A stretch of 64,000 bases of DNA from Pleurostoma richardsiae (lineage: Eukaryota > Ascomycota > Sordariomycetes > Calosphaeriales > Pleurostomataceae). The notes under the pieces were generated by a model. The model saw nothing but the letters and a program-made list of their open reading frames with translations. It was not told the origin of the DNA and searched no databases. The stretch lies in assembly GCA_030052745.1 (NCBI GenBank), contig JANBVO010000005.1:1116001-1180000 (forward strand). The letters run 5' to 3'. Made by a program: the position numbers and the translations under genes. Below, one piece after another: positions 10,196 to 20,460 of this stretch. The number at the start of each line of letters is the position of its first letter. Within the stretch, counting starts at the first letter, position 1.

Positions 10196-11353
10196 ATGGC
10201 GCCTCCTGCCGAGATATCGATCCCAACGACGTCAATGTCCACGCCGTCGGACTCCAAGCCCTTCACGCTCTACAATATCACCCTCCGCCTCCCGCTCCGC
10301 TCCTTCGTCGTCCAGAAGCGCTACTCCGATTTCGCTGCTCTTCACCAGACCCTCACCAGCCTCGTCGGCAGCCCTCCTCCCGCCCCCCTCCCCAGCAAGT
10401 CCTGGTTCAAGTCGACACTCAACTCCCCGGAGCTGACCGAGGAGCGCCGCCTCGGCCTCGAGCGCTACCTGCGCGCCATCGCTGAGAGCCCCGACCGCCG
10501 CTGGCGCGACACACCCGCCTGGCGGGCCTTCCTCAATCTCCCGGGGGGCTCGTCGGCTGCCAACTCGGCCGCCAGCGCCAGCGGCATTGGGATCGACGGC
10601 CGCGTCCCCGCGATAGGGCACGCGGCTGCCAATGCTGCGGCGGCGTCCGACCCGAGCACGTGGCTCGACCTGCACCGGGAGCTGAAGGGGGCGCTACACG
10701 AGGCGAGGCTGTGCCTGGCGAGGAGGGATGCCGCGGCGTCGGAGGGCGCCGGCAAGGTCGGGAGCGCGGCGGTGGAGGCAGGGGCGGCCGCGAAGAGGGC
10801 GCTGGTCCGGGCGGGGAGCCTGCTGATTGCGCTGAACGAGGGCCTGAAGACAATGGGAGAGAAGAGCAGGCTGGGCGAGGGCGAGATGAGGAGGAGGCGT
10901 GACCTCGTGGCAGCCGCACGAGCGGAAAGGGACGGGCTGGAGAAGCTGTCCGCGTCGCTTGCGAGCTCTAGGGGAAGTAGCCTCGCAGCCAGTAGCATTA
11001 GCAGGGAAGGCACACCAGGCGTCGGGGACAGAGCGGCGCTGCTGAGCGGGGGCTCGTCATCTGGGGGTGCTCGGGCGGGCGGTCGGGTCCTCGGAGCGCC
11101 GCTGCCCGAGACGGAGCGGACGCGGGAGCTGGACAACGACGGGGTGTTGCTGCTGCAGCGGCAGCAGATGGCGGACCAGGACCAGGACGTGGACGCACTG
11201 GCCAAGATTGTGCGGCGCCAGAAGGAGATGGGGCTTGCGATCAAGGAGGAGGTCGACCGCCACACGGAGATGCTGGACCGCCTCAACGACGACGCCGACC
11301 GCGTCGCCGGCAAGGTCAGGGTCGCCAAGGAGCGCACGCGCCGCCTCGGCTGA
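10196..11353 (+). CDS. VAM7: Vam7-like PX-domain Qc-SNARE (vacuolar fusion)
   Basis: Vam7 is the soluble Qc-SNARE of homotypic vacuole fusion, held at the membrane by a PX domain that binds phosphatidylinositol 3-phosphate. The 385-residue single-exon frame starts in good context (CACCATGGC). Residues about 8-118 form the PX domain: FTLYNITLRLPLRSFVVQKRYSDF, with the RYSDF core, then PSKSWF, a PPxxP-type loop and ERRLGLERYLRAI. An alanine-rich middle with a helical stretch follows. Residues about 320-385 form the SNARE motif (VDALAKIVRRQKEMGLAIK..VDRHTEMLDRLNDDADRV). There is no transmembrane segment, as expected. By my reading the zero-layer position, normally Gln, is His at residue 356. Confidence 0.9.
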   Translation: MAPPAEISIPTTSMSTPSDSKPFTLYNITLRLPLRSFVVQKRYSDFAALHQTLTSLVGSPPPAPLPSKSWFKSTLNSPELTEERRLGLERYLRAIAESPDRRWRDTPAWRAFLNLPGGSSAANSAASASGIGIDGRVPAIGHAAANAAAASDPSTWLDLHRELKGALHEARLCLARRDAAASEGAGKVGSAAVEAGAAAKRALVRAGSLLIALNEGLKTMGEKSRLGEGEMRRRRDLVAAARAERDGLEKLSASLASSRGSSLAASSISREGTPGVGDRAALLSGGSSSGGARAGGRVLGAPLPETERTRELDNDGVLLLQRQQMADQDQDVDALAKIVRRQKEMGLAIKEEVDRHTEMLDRLNDDADRVAGKVRVAKERTRRLG

Positions 11354-14186
11354 CTTGTTTTGTGGTGGCGGTCCAGCGAGGAGCAGGAGCAGTGGCGGCC
11401 GGAACCTCAGCAGCAGCAGCAGCAGCAGCAGCCGCAACGTCGACAGCATCAGCTGCGGCAAAGACCAGCCAGGAGGGTTACGGATGCCGTCCTCTTCCTC
11501 CTTGTGAGATGCATCTTGCGGGCGGTCGAGCTGCTCGTGCTCGTCAGGTGGATAGGCGGCAGGATCTGGGCTGCCTTCGCCTGGAGCGTCGAGCTTGCTT
11601 TGCTCCTGCTCATGCCTCCTCCCTCACCGTAACCACATACGCACACGGATGAGAAGGTCAAGCGGCGAGGACTCTTACCAGCGTTCGCCGGTTGACCAAT
11701 TGTACATAACACATCCCTACATCGGATGGCGCATCATTTGGGGTATCTGGACTTCTATAGCCTTGCTTTTTTTGCATGGGAAGCAAGCAGGCATGGAAAC
11801 TTGGGACTTGTACTGAGATTGACTACGCAGCTGTATATCCAGGATATTATTCATTCTATGGTAGCGGGAACAATTCGTACCTACACAGTTGCTACTGCTG
11901 TGATTTGAGCAAGCCTTGAACATCCCTCACCTTTGCCTTGGTTAGGATGGAAATGAGTGCAGAACAGTTGGTCACTCATAGCCCTGAGTGCCTCCGGAAA
12001 GGTCATCGAGATTATGGAGCAAGGCCCCCCAGCGTTTGGCGTGTTGGGAGATCGTCGCTGCGCATGACACCCAGACCCTCGGAAACTTGCTGCAAGCCGC
12101 CGACCGCCCCCCCTGCTCTATTGTCAGTGCGCAATTCCAATTTAACACAATTTTTCTTGAGCGGCGAGGCGTTTGGAGCGTGGCACAACCGGTGAAGATT
12201 TGATCCCTCCAAGTGGCAGGGGGGTCTCTGCCTCTGTGGTTACAGAGGGCGCGCCGTCAGCGTCAGTGACAGGTCAGATGGCCCGCAAGCTGTGACGCCT
12301 GCCCTAGCGTTTGTGTCCGCCTGGTGCTCGTTCTCCAGCTGGCCTGCTCGTGACTGAAAGGCAGCGAGCTGCATGTGCCCCGCGTGCCGGTGATAGGGCT
12401 ACGTCACCCGCCGGGATGGGTGGAGTGGAGAAGAAGGGACGGGACGAGCTGCAGTCAAAAGTCAATGGTTGCTAGGTCAACCGGCCACGCAGACTGCTCG
12501 CTAGCGCGGGCCGACCTTCGGGCAGAGCCAGGCCAGGCCAGCCATGCTAGCCGTTTTCACTCTCGGTTAAAGCCCAACGGCCGCTCTCGAGGGCCAGCTT
12601 CTGGAAGGGAGAAGCTGTTCTTTGGACGACAGTTGCGACTGCAACCCCTTCGTGACACAAACTTGCTCTCAGAACGTCAGGACCGGTGAGAATCTGGACG
12701 CCCAGCGGCTGGCGCGGAGGGATCCTGTCACATCCGCGATTCGCTGCACCCTCGCTAGGATGCTGGGTGGGTGGGCCAGTTCTCGTCGACAAGGGCATCC
12801 GGTCAGCCTGTCACAGCGACGAGATTGAGCAATTTCGTCGTATTGGACGCCAGGGCGTGATGAGGGGGATCCTTCCTGAGCGGCGTGGTTTTCTTTTTCC
12901 CCCGCGACACTGTGCCAAGTTGTGCTACGCACCTGGGCATCGAGAGCCATTGTTTTGAGCTTCGCCAGCGCCAATTCGTTGTCCGGTGCGTCGAAGCGGT
13001 CTGTATGGAGAGAGCGTACATCATAGTAGAGGAGCAGCTACTGCAGAGTCGTGTCGTTCGCTGCTGCACCGTCTGCAGATGGAGACGCGACTTGCAGCGG
13101 AAAAGCGGAGGCGGAGGGAGACGAGCAGGAAAAACAGAGACGACTCGGAGTAGACGCAGGAAAAAAAACGTCAAGACTCGCTCGCCTGAGTCCATTCGAG
13201 TCGCCCAGCCAAGCAGGGGGGTTTTGCTGGTGGTGTGCGGTCATGACGACCAGGGCCCTGTCCTTCGAATCACAACGGTGTGATGGGAGTTTCTTAAGAG
13301 CGATCAGAGCAGATATATATGAGCTCAGATGACGATCAGAGAGGCGAATTGGCCTTGTAACGTCAAGCATATTGAAGAATTGTCTTTTGAGCGCGGGTTT
13401 CCCGGTTGTTTGTGCGTGCGGGGGGAGCGGGAAGGTTGCAGCATCGGTGACAGCGGCCGGCCCGGCGGCGGACTGCAAGGATGTACCCAGCAGGCCACCT
13501 GCCTAGTGGAGGTACCTACGCAACCGAAATCGAAAGTGGTTGCGTCTGTCTGTCAACCCCCCTCCCGCCAAAGTTTGGGAAAGTAAACAGACCAGCTCAG
13601 ACCCCCCTGCTCACCCTCTCGACCGTTGAGATGCCCACACCACACTCCCTCCCACAGGGGCCCTGGTACCGAGTACTTGACCGTCGCGATAAAATCTTGC
13701 CTGCTTCCTGCTCGACCCTCCTTTTTGTACATATCCACATAATTCTCTCTACGACACGACACAAAAATTCGCCGTTGGCAGCCTGTAAGATCTCGATCCC
13801 CGATAATCCCGCCTACTGGATCGCCTCTCTGACGAATATCAGGACTTGTCTCTCCCTCTCAGCGGTCTTTTCCCTTTCCCTGCATTTGCATTGGCCTGGC
13901 GTTTGTGTGCTTCTTTTCCCCGTCTCTGGTGAGTCGTGCTCTCTCTCCTATGCCGCGAGTCCCGAATTACGGCACTATCTCATCCAGCGAGAAGGACTAT
14001 CTCGCTGACAATGCATAGCTTCCCTCACGACTTCATGACTTCCTCGATGGCCTTTGCGAGATACCAATAGACTTCCCTTCGTTGATGACTTCATAACCTG
14101 CCCAATTCACAGTCAACGTTTCTCTACGCTCCGAAGACTGCTAGTCAACCTGTCCGAGCCGTACCCCTCGGGTGCCCCGACCGAAC
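11354..14186. other. 2.8-kb interval without a recognised gene
   Basis: Begins with the Vam7-like 3' flank and its CAG run. The part from about 13600 to 14186 is pyrimidine-rich and is probably the promoter and long leader of the next gene. Frames in between are short or made of random-looking residues, and none carries a domain. A non-coding RNA cannot be excluded. Confidence 0.4.
11408..11431 (+). repeat. (CAG)8 microsatellite
   Basis: Eight perfect CAG units lie 55 bases after the stop codon of the PX-SNARE gene, so probably in its 3' untranslated region. Confidence 0.95.
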
Positions 14187-16220
14187 ATGAGCGGGCCCCC
14201 GCCGCCACCTCCGCCGCCCCATGGCGAATCACCCAAGACGACGGGGCTGCCGCCTGGGAAGTACGATGTCTTCATCATACCAGAGCATTCCGCCGGCGCG
14301 GGATTCCTGTACCTGCCCTCCTTACGGACAAATACAAACAGCTTCGTGGCCGGCTTCGCAAGTGCTCTGGTCCTCGTCGTACTATTTCAGAGCATGGCAC
14401 CTGCGTTTCAGGCCTGGTGGGCGAATTTCCAAGGAATGGGGAACATGGGCATGATGATGCTCGTTATAGCCGTGGGGCTGGGGGCTTGGTCGTTAGGAAG
14501 ACAACAGCAGGATGGGACAGGACCGCCTCCTCCGCCACCACCACACGGCCACGGCGGCCATGGTAATTCTGGAGGAGGGTTCGCCGGCATGGGATCCGGA
14601 ACCGGCACCAACCCCGGCACCAACCAACCGCCGCCTAACTCGGGACCGCCACCAAACCCACCTCCGCCGCAACCTGGGTCAACGCCTAACACCGAGAAAC
14701 CCAAGCCATCCTGGCAGCAGAGAGCACCGCCCCAGCCGGGTACAGCGAGGGCAGAGACTCCAAAGAATTCGTGGGAGAAGGCTAGAGAAGAAACAAGGAA
14801 AAGGGAAGAAGAACGCAAGGCCAGAGAGGAAGAGCAGAAACGCAAGGAAGAGATAGCCCGCCGGCTGAGAGAGCTAAGGGAAAAAGAAGCTCGGGAGAGA
14901 GAGCAACGAGAGAAGGACGCAAAGGAACGGCAAGCTAGAGAACAAGAAGCGAAAGAGCGGAAAGAGCGAGAGGCCCGAGAACGGGAACAGCGGGAGCGGC
15001 TGCAGAGGGAAAAGGAGCGACTGGAGAAGGAGGTGAGAGAACGGGTGGAGAGAGAAGCAAAAGTGCGGGAGGAGAAGCGACGCCAAGAGGAAGACGAGAG
15101 GAAGAGCAGAAAGGCAAGTACTTACGCCTACTCTGGGGTTGGAGAACGGACGAACCCCTGGCCAAACGGGAAGCCTCCGGCAGCAACATCGCCGCAGCCA
15201 ACTCCGCCTCGACCTGCGGCCAGACCCGCGGCTGCATCACCCAATCCCTCCCCTACTAAGAAGCCTCCTCCTGCTCCGACCGCGAAGACGTTTGTGGACG
15301 AAGATGACGCCTACTCTTACCGTCCGTACGACAAGCCGAAACGACCGATGCATAGGAAGTCCAACTCAGACTTATCCGAATCCTCCTGGGCTCCGTCCCA
15401 GTCGACAGCGCGCACGACGCCGCCCCCGTCCGTCCGGGGACCCTACACGACGAAGGATCCCGACAAGATCGTGATCAGAGCCGTCTACTCCTTCATGAAC
15501 CAGTTCGCCAAGACACCCGCGTCACAGCTCATCTCAGGCGTCGGATCGGTGACAGACGGCCTCATCCTGCGGATCACCACGGAGGGCCTCTTCATCGACG
15601 ACGACGTGCGTGGCGTGGCGCAGCGCGAGTGGGACGTGAAGGCGTGGACGCTCAAGCTGGTTGAGGTATGGTGCCCCTCGCACTTTTTGGCTTCTGCGAC
15701 TGCTTCGAGTAATTCTTCCCCCGGTGCGGCTGCGAAACCCAGTAGCAACATCAATACTGCTTTCTTCGTCCGGGCGATGGGCGGCACGCGCTTGCGCGCA
15801 GCAGAGAGAGGTGCGCCGAAGACGCTGACCGGCGAAGGCGCCGACGCGTACCTCACCGACATGCTGCGCGCCTGCAAGGACTGCTGTCGCCTGGGCCTTT
15901 GCGCTTCGACTTTTGCGGGTGATGATCACCATCATGGCGAGAGCGGCGGCGGCGGCGGCAGCACCACTAGCGGTCATACTAACCAGACCTCATCTCAGAC
16001 CGGAGACTGGAAGGCCAGGGGCCTCCACCTCCTGCGCGCGACGATCCGCGACCAGGAGGGCAAGCGGTACCTCTTCGTCATCAGCGAGGAGGAGAGCTGG
16101 AAGGTCGCCGTCGGCCTGCAGCGTCTGAGGCGCGGCACCCAGGTCCGCGCCCTCGGCGTCGCGGGCATGAGCGGCCTCGAGGCCAAGAGCACCCTGGAGA
16201 TGCTCGGATGGGGGGCTTGA
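14187..16220 (+). CDS. Proline-rich, membrane-anchored coiled-coil protein of unknown function
   Basis: I do not recognise a named family. The first ATG of the frame is at 14187, giving 677 residues. The order of parts is: a short polyproline N-terminus (MSGPPPPPPPPHG); a conserved-looking segment KYDVFIIPEHSAGAGFLYLPS; two hydrophobic helices (about residues 55-70 and 88-105); a Gly/Pro-rich linker with a second polyproline run; a long charged coiled coil rich in R/E/K (about residues 190-310); a Pro/Ser-rich basic linker; and a globular C-terminal region (about 430-677) beginning KIVIRAVYSFMNQFAK and ending SGLEAKSTLEMLGWGA. The layout suggests an organelle or ER membrane anchor with a long cytosolic arm. 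No catalytic motif is visible. A 600-base pyrimidine-rich leader precedes it. Confidence 0.75.
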   Translation: MSGPPPPPPPPHGESPKTTGLPPGKYDVFIIPEHSAGAGFLYLPSLRTNTNSFVAGFASALVLVVLFQSMAPAFQAWWANFQGMGNMGMMMLVIAVGLGAWSLGRQQQDGTGPPPPPPPHGHGGHGNSGGGFAGMGSGTGTNPGTNQPPPNSGPPPNPPPPQPGSTPNTEKPKPSWQQRAPPQPGTARAETPKNSWEKAREETRKREEERKAREEEQKRKEEIARRLRELREKEAREREQREKDAKERQAREQEAKERKEREAREREQRERLQREKERLEKEVRERVEREAKVREEKRRQEEDERKSRKASTYAYSGVGERTNPWPNGKPPAATSPQPTPPRPAARPAAASPNPSPTKKPPPAPTAKTFVDEDDAYSYRPYDKPKRPMHRKSNSDLSESSWAPSQSTARTTPPPSVRGPYTTKDPDKIVIRAVYSFMNQFAKTPASQLISGVGSVTDGLILRITTEGLFIDDDVRGVAQREWDVKAWTLKLVEVWCPSHFLASATASSNSSPGAAAKPSSNINTAFFVRAMGGTRLRAAERGAPKTLTGEGADAYLTDMLRACKDCCRLGLCASTFAGDDHHHGESGGGGGSTTSGHTNQTSSQTGDWKARGLHLLRATIRDQEGKRYLFVISEEESWKVAVGLQRLRRGTQVRALGVAGMSGLEAKSTLEMLGWGA

Positions 16221-19200
16221 GCTGCGACTTTCTCGGCCTTCCTTCGCCTGGATGTTCGGCATTGCTGGACCGATTATGTCGACATTACTGGCAAGCATGG
16301 CGACGCCGGTCCTAATTCAATTCGGTACATATCTTCTCAACGACGGCGGAACAGAACGTCCCGTGGACGGAGCGGCGGCGGTGGTTCGTCTGCGGCGTGT
16401 CGGAGTGAGCGATGCAGGGGGGGTTTGCGGTCTCCTTTAAATACCAAAATCTCGCCGCTGTGGTTTGTTGACGGCGACGTCCTTTTGCATACGGGGGGAG
16501 AGGAAGAATGGAATGGACGGAAAATTGGTCATCTCCTCCACCACATGGAATGGGGGACGGATTAGACTGTCATTTCCCTACAATGCCCACGCCGGCCCAC
16601 TGTCTGCATTCCAGGTCAATGGAAGCCCCTTACGCACATATAAACTATAAATGCACACAATTTCTAGAACCTCGCGTGCATTATGGAGTTAATAGTGTTG
16701 CGTCCAGTCGGCTTTGTCTCCTCTTCGTGACGGACCCACAGGAACGCCGGCGTCAACGGCAGATCCGCCCGGGGCTAGACGGTGTCGGCTCCGAGATGAC
16801 TCTGAAGTGTCCCGATTCGGAGACCTCATAACCCTTGAGTTACAAGTTGAATGCGGACAGACATCAAACTCTCCATAGAACCTCGCGGAGGAGACCATGA
16901 AACTCGATTCCAACTAGGTGCGTACGGGTAGGGCGCGAAGTAGGTATATCGAGAAACTGATAGCATGCCATTCAGGGCATCACTGGGGTCTTCTGTTTCC
17001 GTGCCATGTACGAAGCAGACGAGTGATTTTAGTTGAAGTGACTATTGCAGAGCCTAGTCACGCTCGTGGGAGTAACTCAAAATACAACGGTTTATAATCT
17101 AGCACGGTCTATTAGGCTCGAAAAAATACCATACCCCTAAACGCCTTTCCTCGACGAGGTCCCGGTTTACAAGACCGTTCATAATCAACTGGATAAACAC
17201 TTAGATATGTCGAGAAACACAATGCAAACCCTCTAATACCAAGGGGGCCGGCTATGGACTAACGTCGCGATAGTGCTAACCTACCTACTTTAGCATTTCC
17301 TAAACCTCTGCTATAGCGGGTTTCCATGTGAACTATAACTGACTATCCATAGCAACTCCGCACTGGATCTGCCAGTTCAAGGTGTCCCACTTCATAACCA
17401 CAGCCCGTGAGTACTCTCGTATCCCGACACACTCTAGGTAGTAAATCCCACAACTCTTACCCTTATGTGTATCTGCTTAAACAGAATATATGGATCTTTA
17501 GAACTCCCATCATATATAGGCAAATTCTAGCAAGGTCGAAGTTTCTACTTGGCTATAGAAGAGGCAGCTCGGCCTCAGCTGAACCTGTCCAGGCACCACA
17601 GTCGTCGACCATTGATGGCACTTATATCTTTCTGGGCCTTCATTAATGGTTAGTGATCATCTTAGACTGTACCCTGGATCCTAGCAATGGTAGATATGTT
17701 ACTAGCCGCCATCTAGGAACATATAGTCGGGGAGCTCGAGCTTATAACCTCGTAGTCAACCCACCCCACTATTTTCGGTAAGGTGCTTTACCATCCGTTC
17801 TATGCTGACAGTGCCAACCTAGCTCGACGGAGGAGACACGCCGTCGACGCTGGCTGTAGGCGTTACATTTATGTATTGATAACTTGCTCGACTAGAACTT
17901 TAGCATGAGCTTATTGCTATCCATTGCCACGGTTTCTACGTTGCTCTCTATCATGGGACCGACAGCAGGTCCTTTGGCACAGCTGCACCGTGCATGCAGT
18001 GAACTAACCTTTCATATAGTTGTGGAGGTTTGTCGAAGGGCGGCATTGGCATATAACCCCGACATCGTCTTCCTATGGACGTTATTTGCGACGTTCGAGA
18101 GCCGATCTGAAACGTGTCTTCCACGATGTTCTATCTTGTCATGCACTCTATCAAACCCGCCAAGTCATCCTGGCAAATATGGGAGCCGTACAAACTGGAC
18201 ACTTACAGCAAGCTCACGAGCGGAATAAACTGTAGTGTATGACTATATTGGAAGGTATTCATTGCACTGCAAGGCCATCCTGAGCCACCTCTCCATTCGT
18301 GACGAGCCCTAACCACGGGTTACACATCTGCCTACACGTGCGTCATAGCTGGATCTTAGTTGCTTGGTAGCTGTAGCTGTATGGTTCGCAATTCGGATCT
18401 GGTAGCCCAGCTCGACGGATAAATACAACACACAAGTCAACGTTACCTCCAGAGAGGGGTAGGCCGGGACTGGTGCCGCCAACGCCGCTCCAGTCGCCCC
18501 GGTGTACCCTCCGGCCGAGGACGGGGAATGCATCCACTAGGTCCGGCTCGTTGCTGACATCAGATCCTAAACGGTCACTCGACCACGCCAGTAGTACGGG
18601 CCTTGGGAGCTTTCCTCGCGAGGGCTTAGAAACGGTCCGAAGCTAAAGTGCCCAGCCTGTGCAGGTGACCGCCGGCCGGGTTGGCTAGGCGGTTGGAAGC
18701 TTCCAACTCTGCGGCGCTTGCAGCTGATTTAGGCCCCCGCCTCGGCAGCGCTCGGCGGAATTTCGCATCGGATCGCTGTGTCCTGGGGCCCCGGCCGATG
18801 GAACTGTGGGGTAGAGAGCTAGCGGCGCCGCCAGACCGCATAAGCGTTGAAGGAAGAAGGCAAGAAGGGTGCGCCTCCCGGCTGATGATGATGGCTTGGC
18901 TCCTCCGAATTGGAGGAGAGAGAGGAGTGGCGGTGCGGGGAAGACGATGGGTGTGGTGACGAAGAGGGGACGAAGGAACTGGAGGAACCCGACGAACCTG
19001 AGGAGATGGACAGTAGGTATCATGCCCTGATGTCGTGACTTGCCCTGCCTACCTTGCCTCTTTTGTGTGACTGTCAGTGATTTCAAGAGAGATGAGTGCA
19101 AAGGCCGGAGAAGAAGCGGAAAAGGAGAGGGCGATTGCTTTGTAATTATATTGAGACCTTGGGTCGGAAGCAGGCAAGTGCCGAGGGCCCTTTGCAGGGC

Positions 19201-20460
19201 TGTACCGTCGTAAATTCTGATCTGCCCTCCCTCATCTCCCGAAAGACGCCACAAGTTACTAACTGTGGTACAACAGGAGGCCGACAGAGAGACAGAAGAA
19301 CAGGGAAAGGGTCATAATGACTACACGGTCCTTGTTGCTGCACGACATGAGGCGTTTTGCTACACACCCCGTACGTAAATACATGACAAAAGTACGATGC
19401 AGAAGAAGCGGCAGATTTGGAGAAACGAAGCCTGCGAAGACCGGGAGAACACCGGCTGGCCTTGGTGTGAGACGGGCAGAAGGGGAAGGAGGATGAAGTC
19501 ATCTCGCAGCACTCACAGCATTTGCTGCCTGTCACTGGCCCGGCTGCAAATTCTGGTTCCTGGGGACGCACAGCATTACTCCTCACTCACAGCATTAAGC
19601 AGCATTTAACAGCATCTGAGCCCACAGTCCGACCCCAAATCAGGCAATGCCTTAGCGCCACCCGTTTGGCTTGCGACTTGCCGAGTACTTGTTTCTCGGC
19701 ACTTGTCTTAGCTACTAGCAAGGTCTCCGCCGAGTCCCATCTCCCGTCCCCCGCCCTGCCGTCCCGCCTCGTCCCCCGTTGCTGAGCCCCTCCCGCCTCT
19801 CCACAGACGCCAAATTTCCTGCTCCGGACTGCAACCCTGTCACCGGCAGCAGAAGCACGAAGGCACTGATCGGCCCTTTTCTGATGGCATCGTCGCCTTC
19901 CCCGACCCTCGGGTCCCCTGTGCCTCGCTCCTGCTAGGCCACTCCTGCTCTAGCCGAGCAGAGCCTCCCGCTCACTCGCCGGAGCTGCAGCATCGATGCA
20001 TCATCAGGTCCACCGCTCCTCCAGTCCCGCGATGGACACGGGGAGCTGCTGCCCCGCCCGCCCTGTTTGCTCCCCTCCTCCCCTCCCTCTCTCTCCACCA
20101 GGCTCTTCTCCACCGAGACCCATGGGAGCGACGATGGCAGTTCCGGGGAACGTGGTGCGGAGACGCCGCAAGGGTTGAAGTGGCACCCTCCTGGACTGGC
20201 GAGCATGGGAACCACATGCTCCCTCTGCGCGACGCGGAAGAAGCAGGGCACGGCCGATCGCGGCAATATAGGGTTTGCATATAATTAGGTAGGCAGGCCG
20301 CGACTGTTCCAGATTCCAGAAGCTTTCTCACGGTTGCCTGCAGCTTCCCCACGAGCCTTGTGTGAGCTTCCTTTCTGCCTGGGATTGTCTGGCGCTGCGT
20401 ATCACTTCCTACCCGCAGCAAGCGAAACACCAATTTGCACGCATTGCGGCGTCACACGCC
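16221..20460. other. 4.2-kb gene-free block, partly A/T- and stop-rich
   Basis: No frame shows a domain, a signal peptide followed by a plausible protein, or splice-joined exons. From about 16900 to 18600 the sequence is visibly richer in A/T and in TAG/TAA/CTA triplets than the genes on either side. That would fit a decayed repeat, but I see no terminal repeats or transposase/polymerase motifs. From about 19700 the sequence is C/T-rich and probably belongs to the promoter of the beta-glucosidase gene. Confidence 0.4.

Noticed and set aside
10465-11337. Minus-strand frame of 290 residues over the Vam7-like gene
   Set aside because: Antisense shadow; the plus strand has a clear PX-SNARE protein.
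11360-11632. Gln-rich frame over the CAG run
   Set aside because: The run follows directly on the Vam7-like stop codon, and the frame has no start in good context or other coding character.
17407-17646. Possible retrotransposon remnant (frame with YPYVYLLKQNIWIFRTPII)
   Set aside because: Too short, with no polymerase or integrase motif and no terminal repeats seen; kept only as a general low-confidence note.
19934-20433. Minus-strand frames of 110 and 153 residues
   Set aside because: Random-looking composition in the C/T-rich promoter region of the beta-glucosidase gene.
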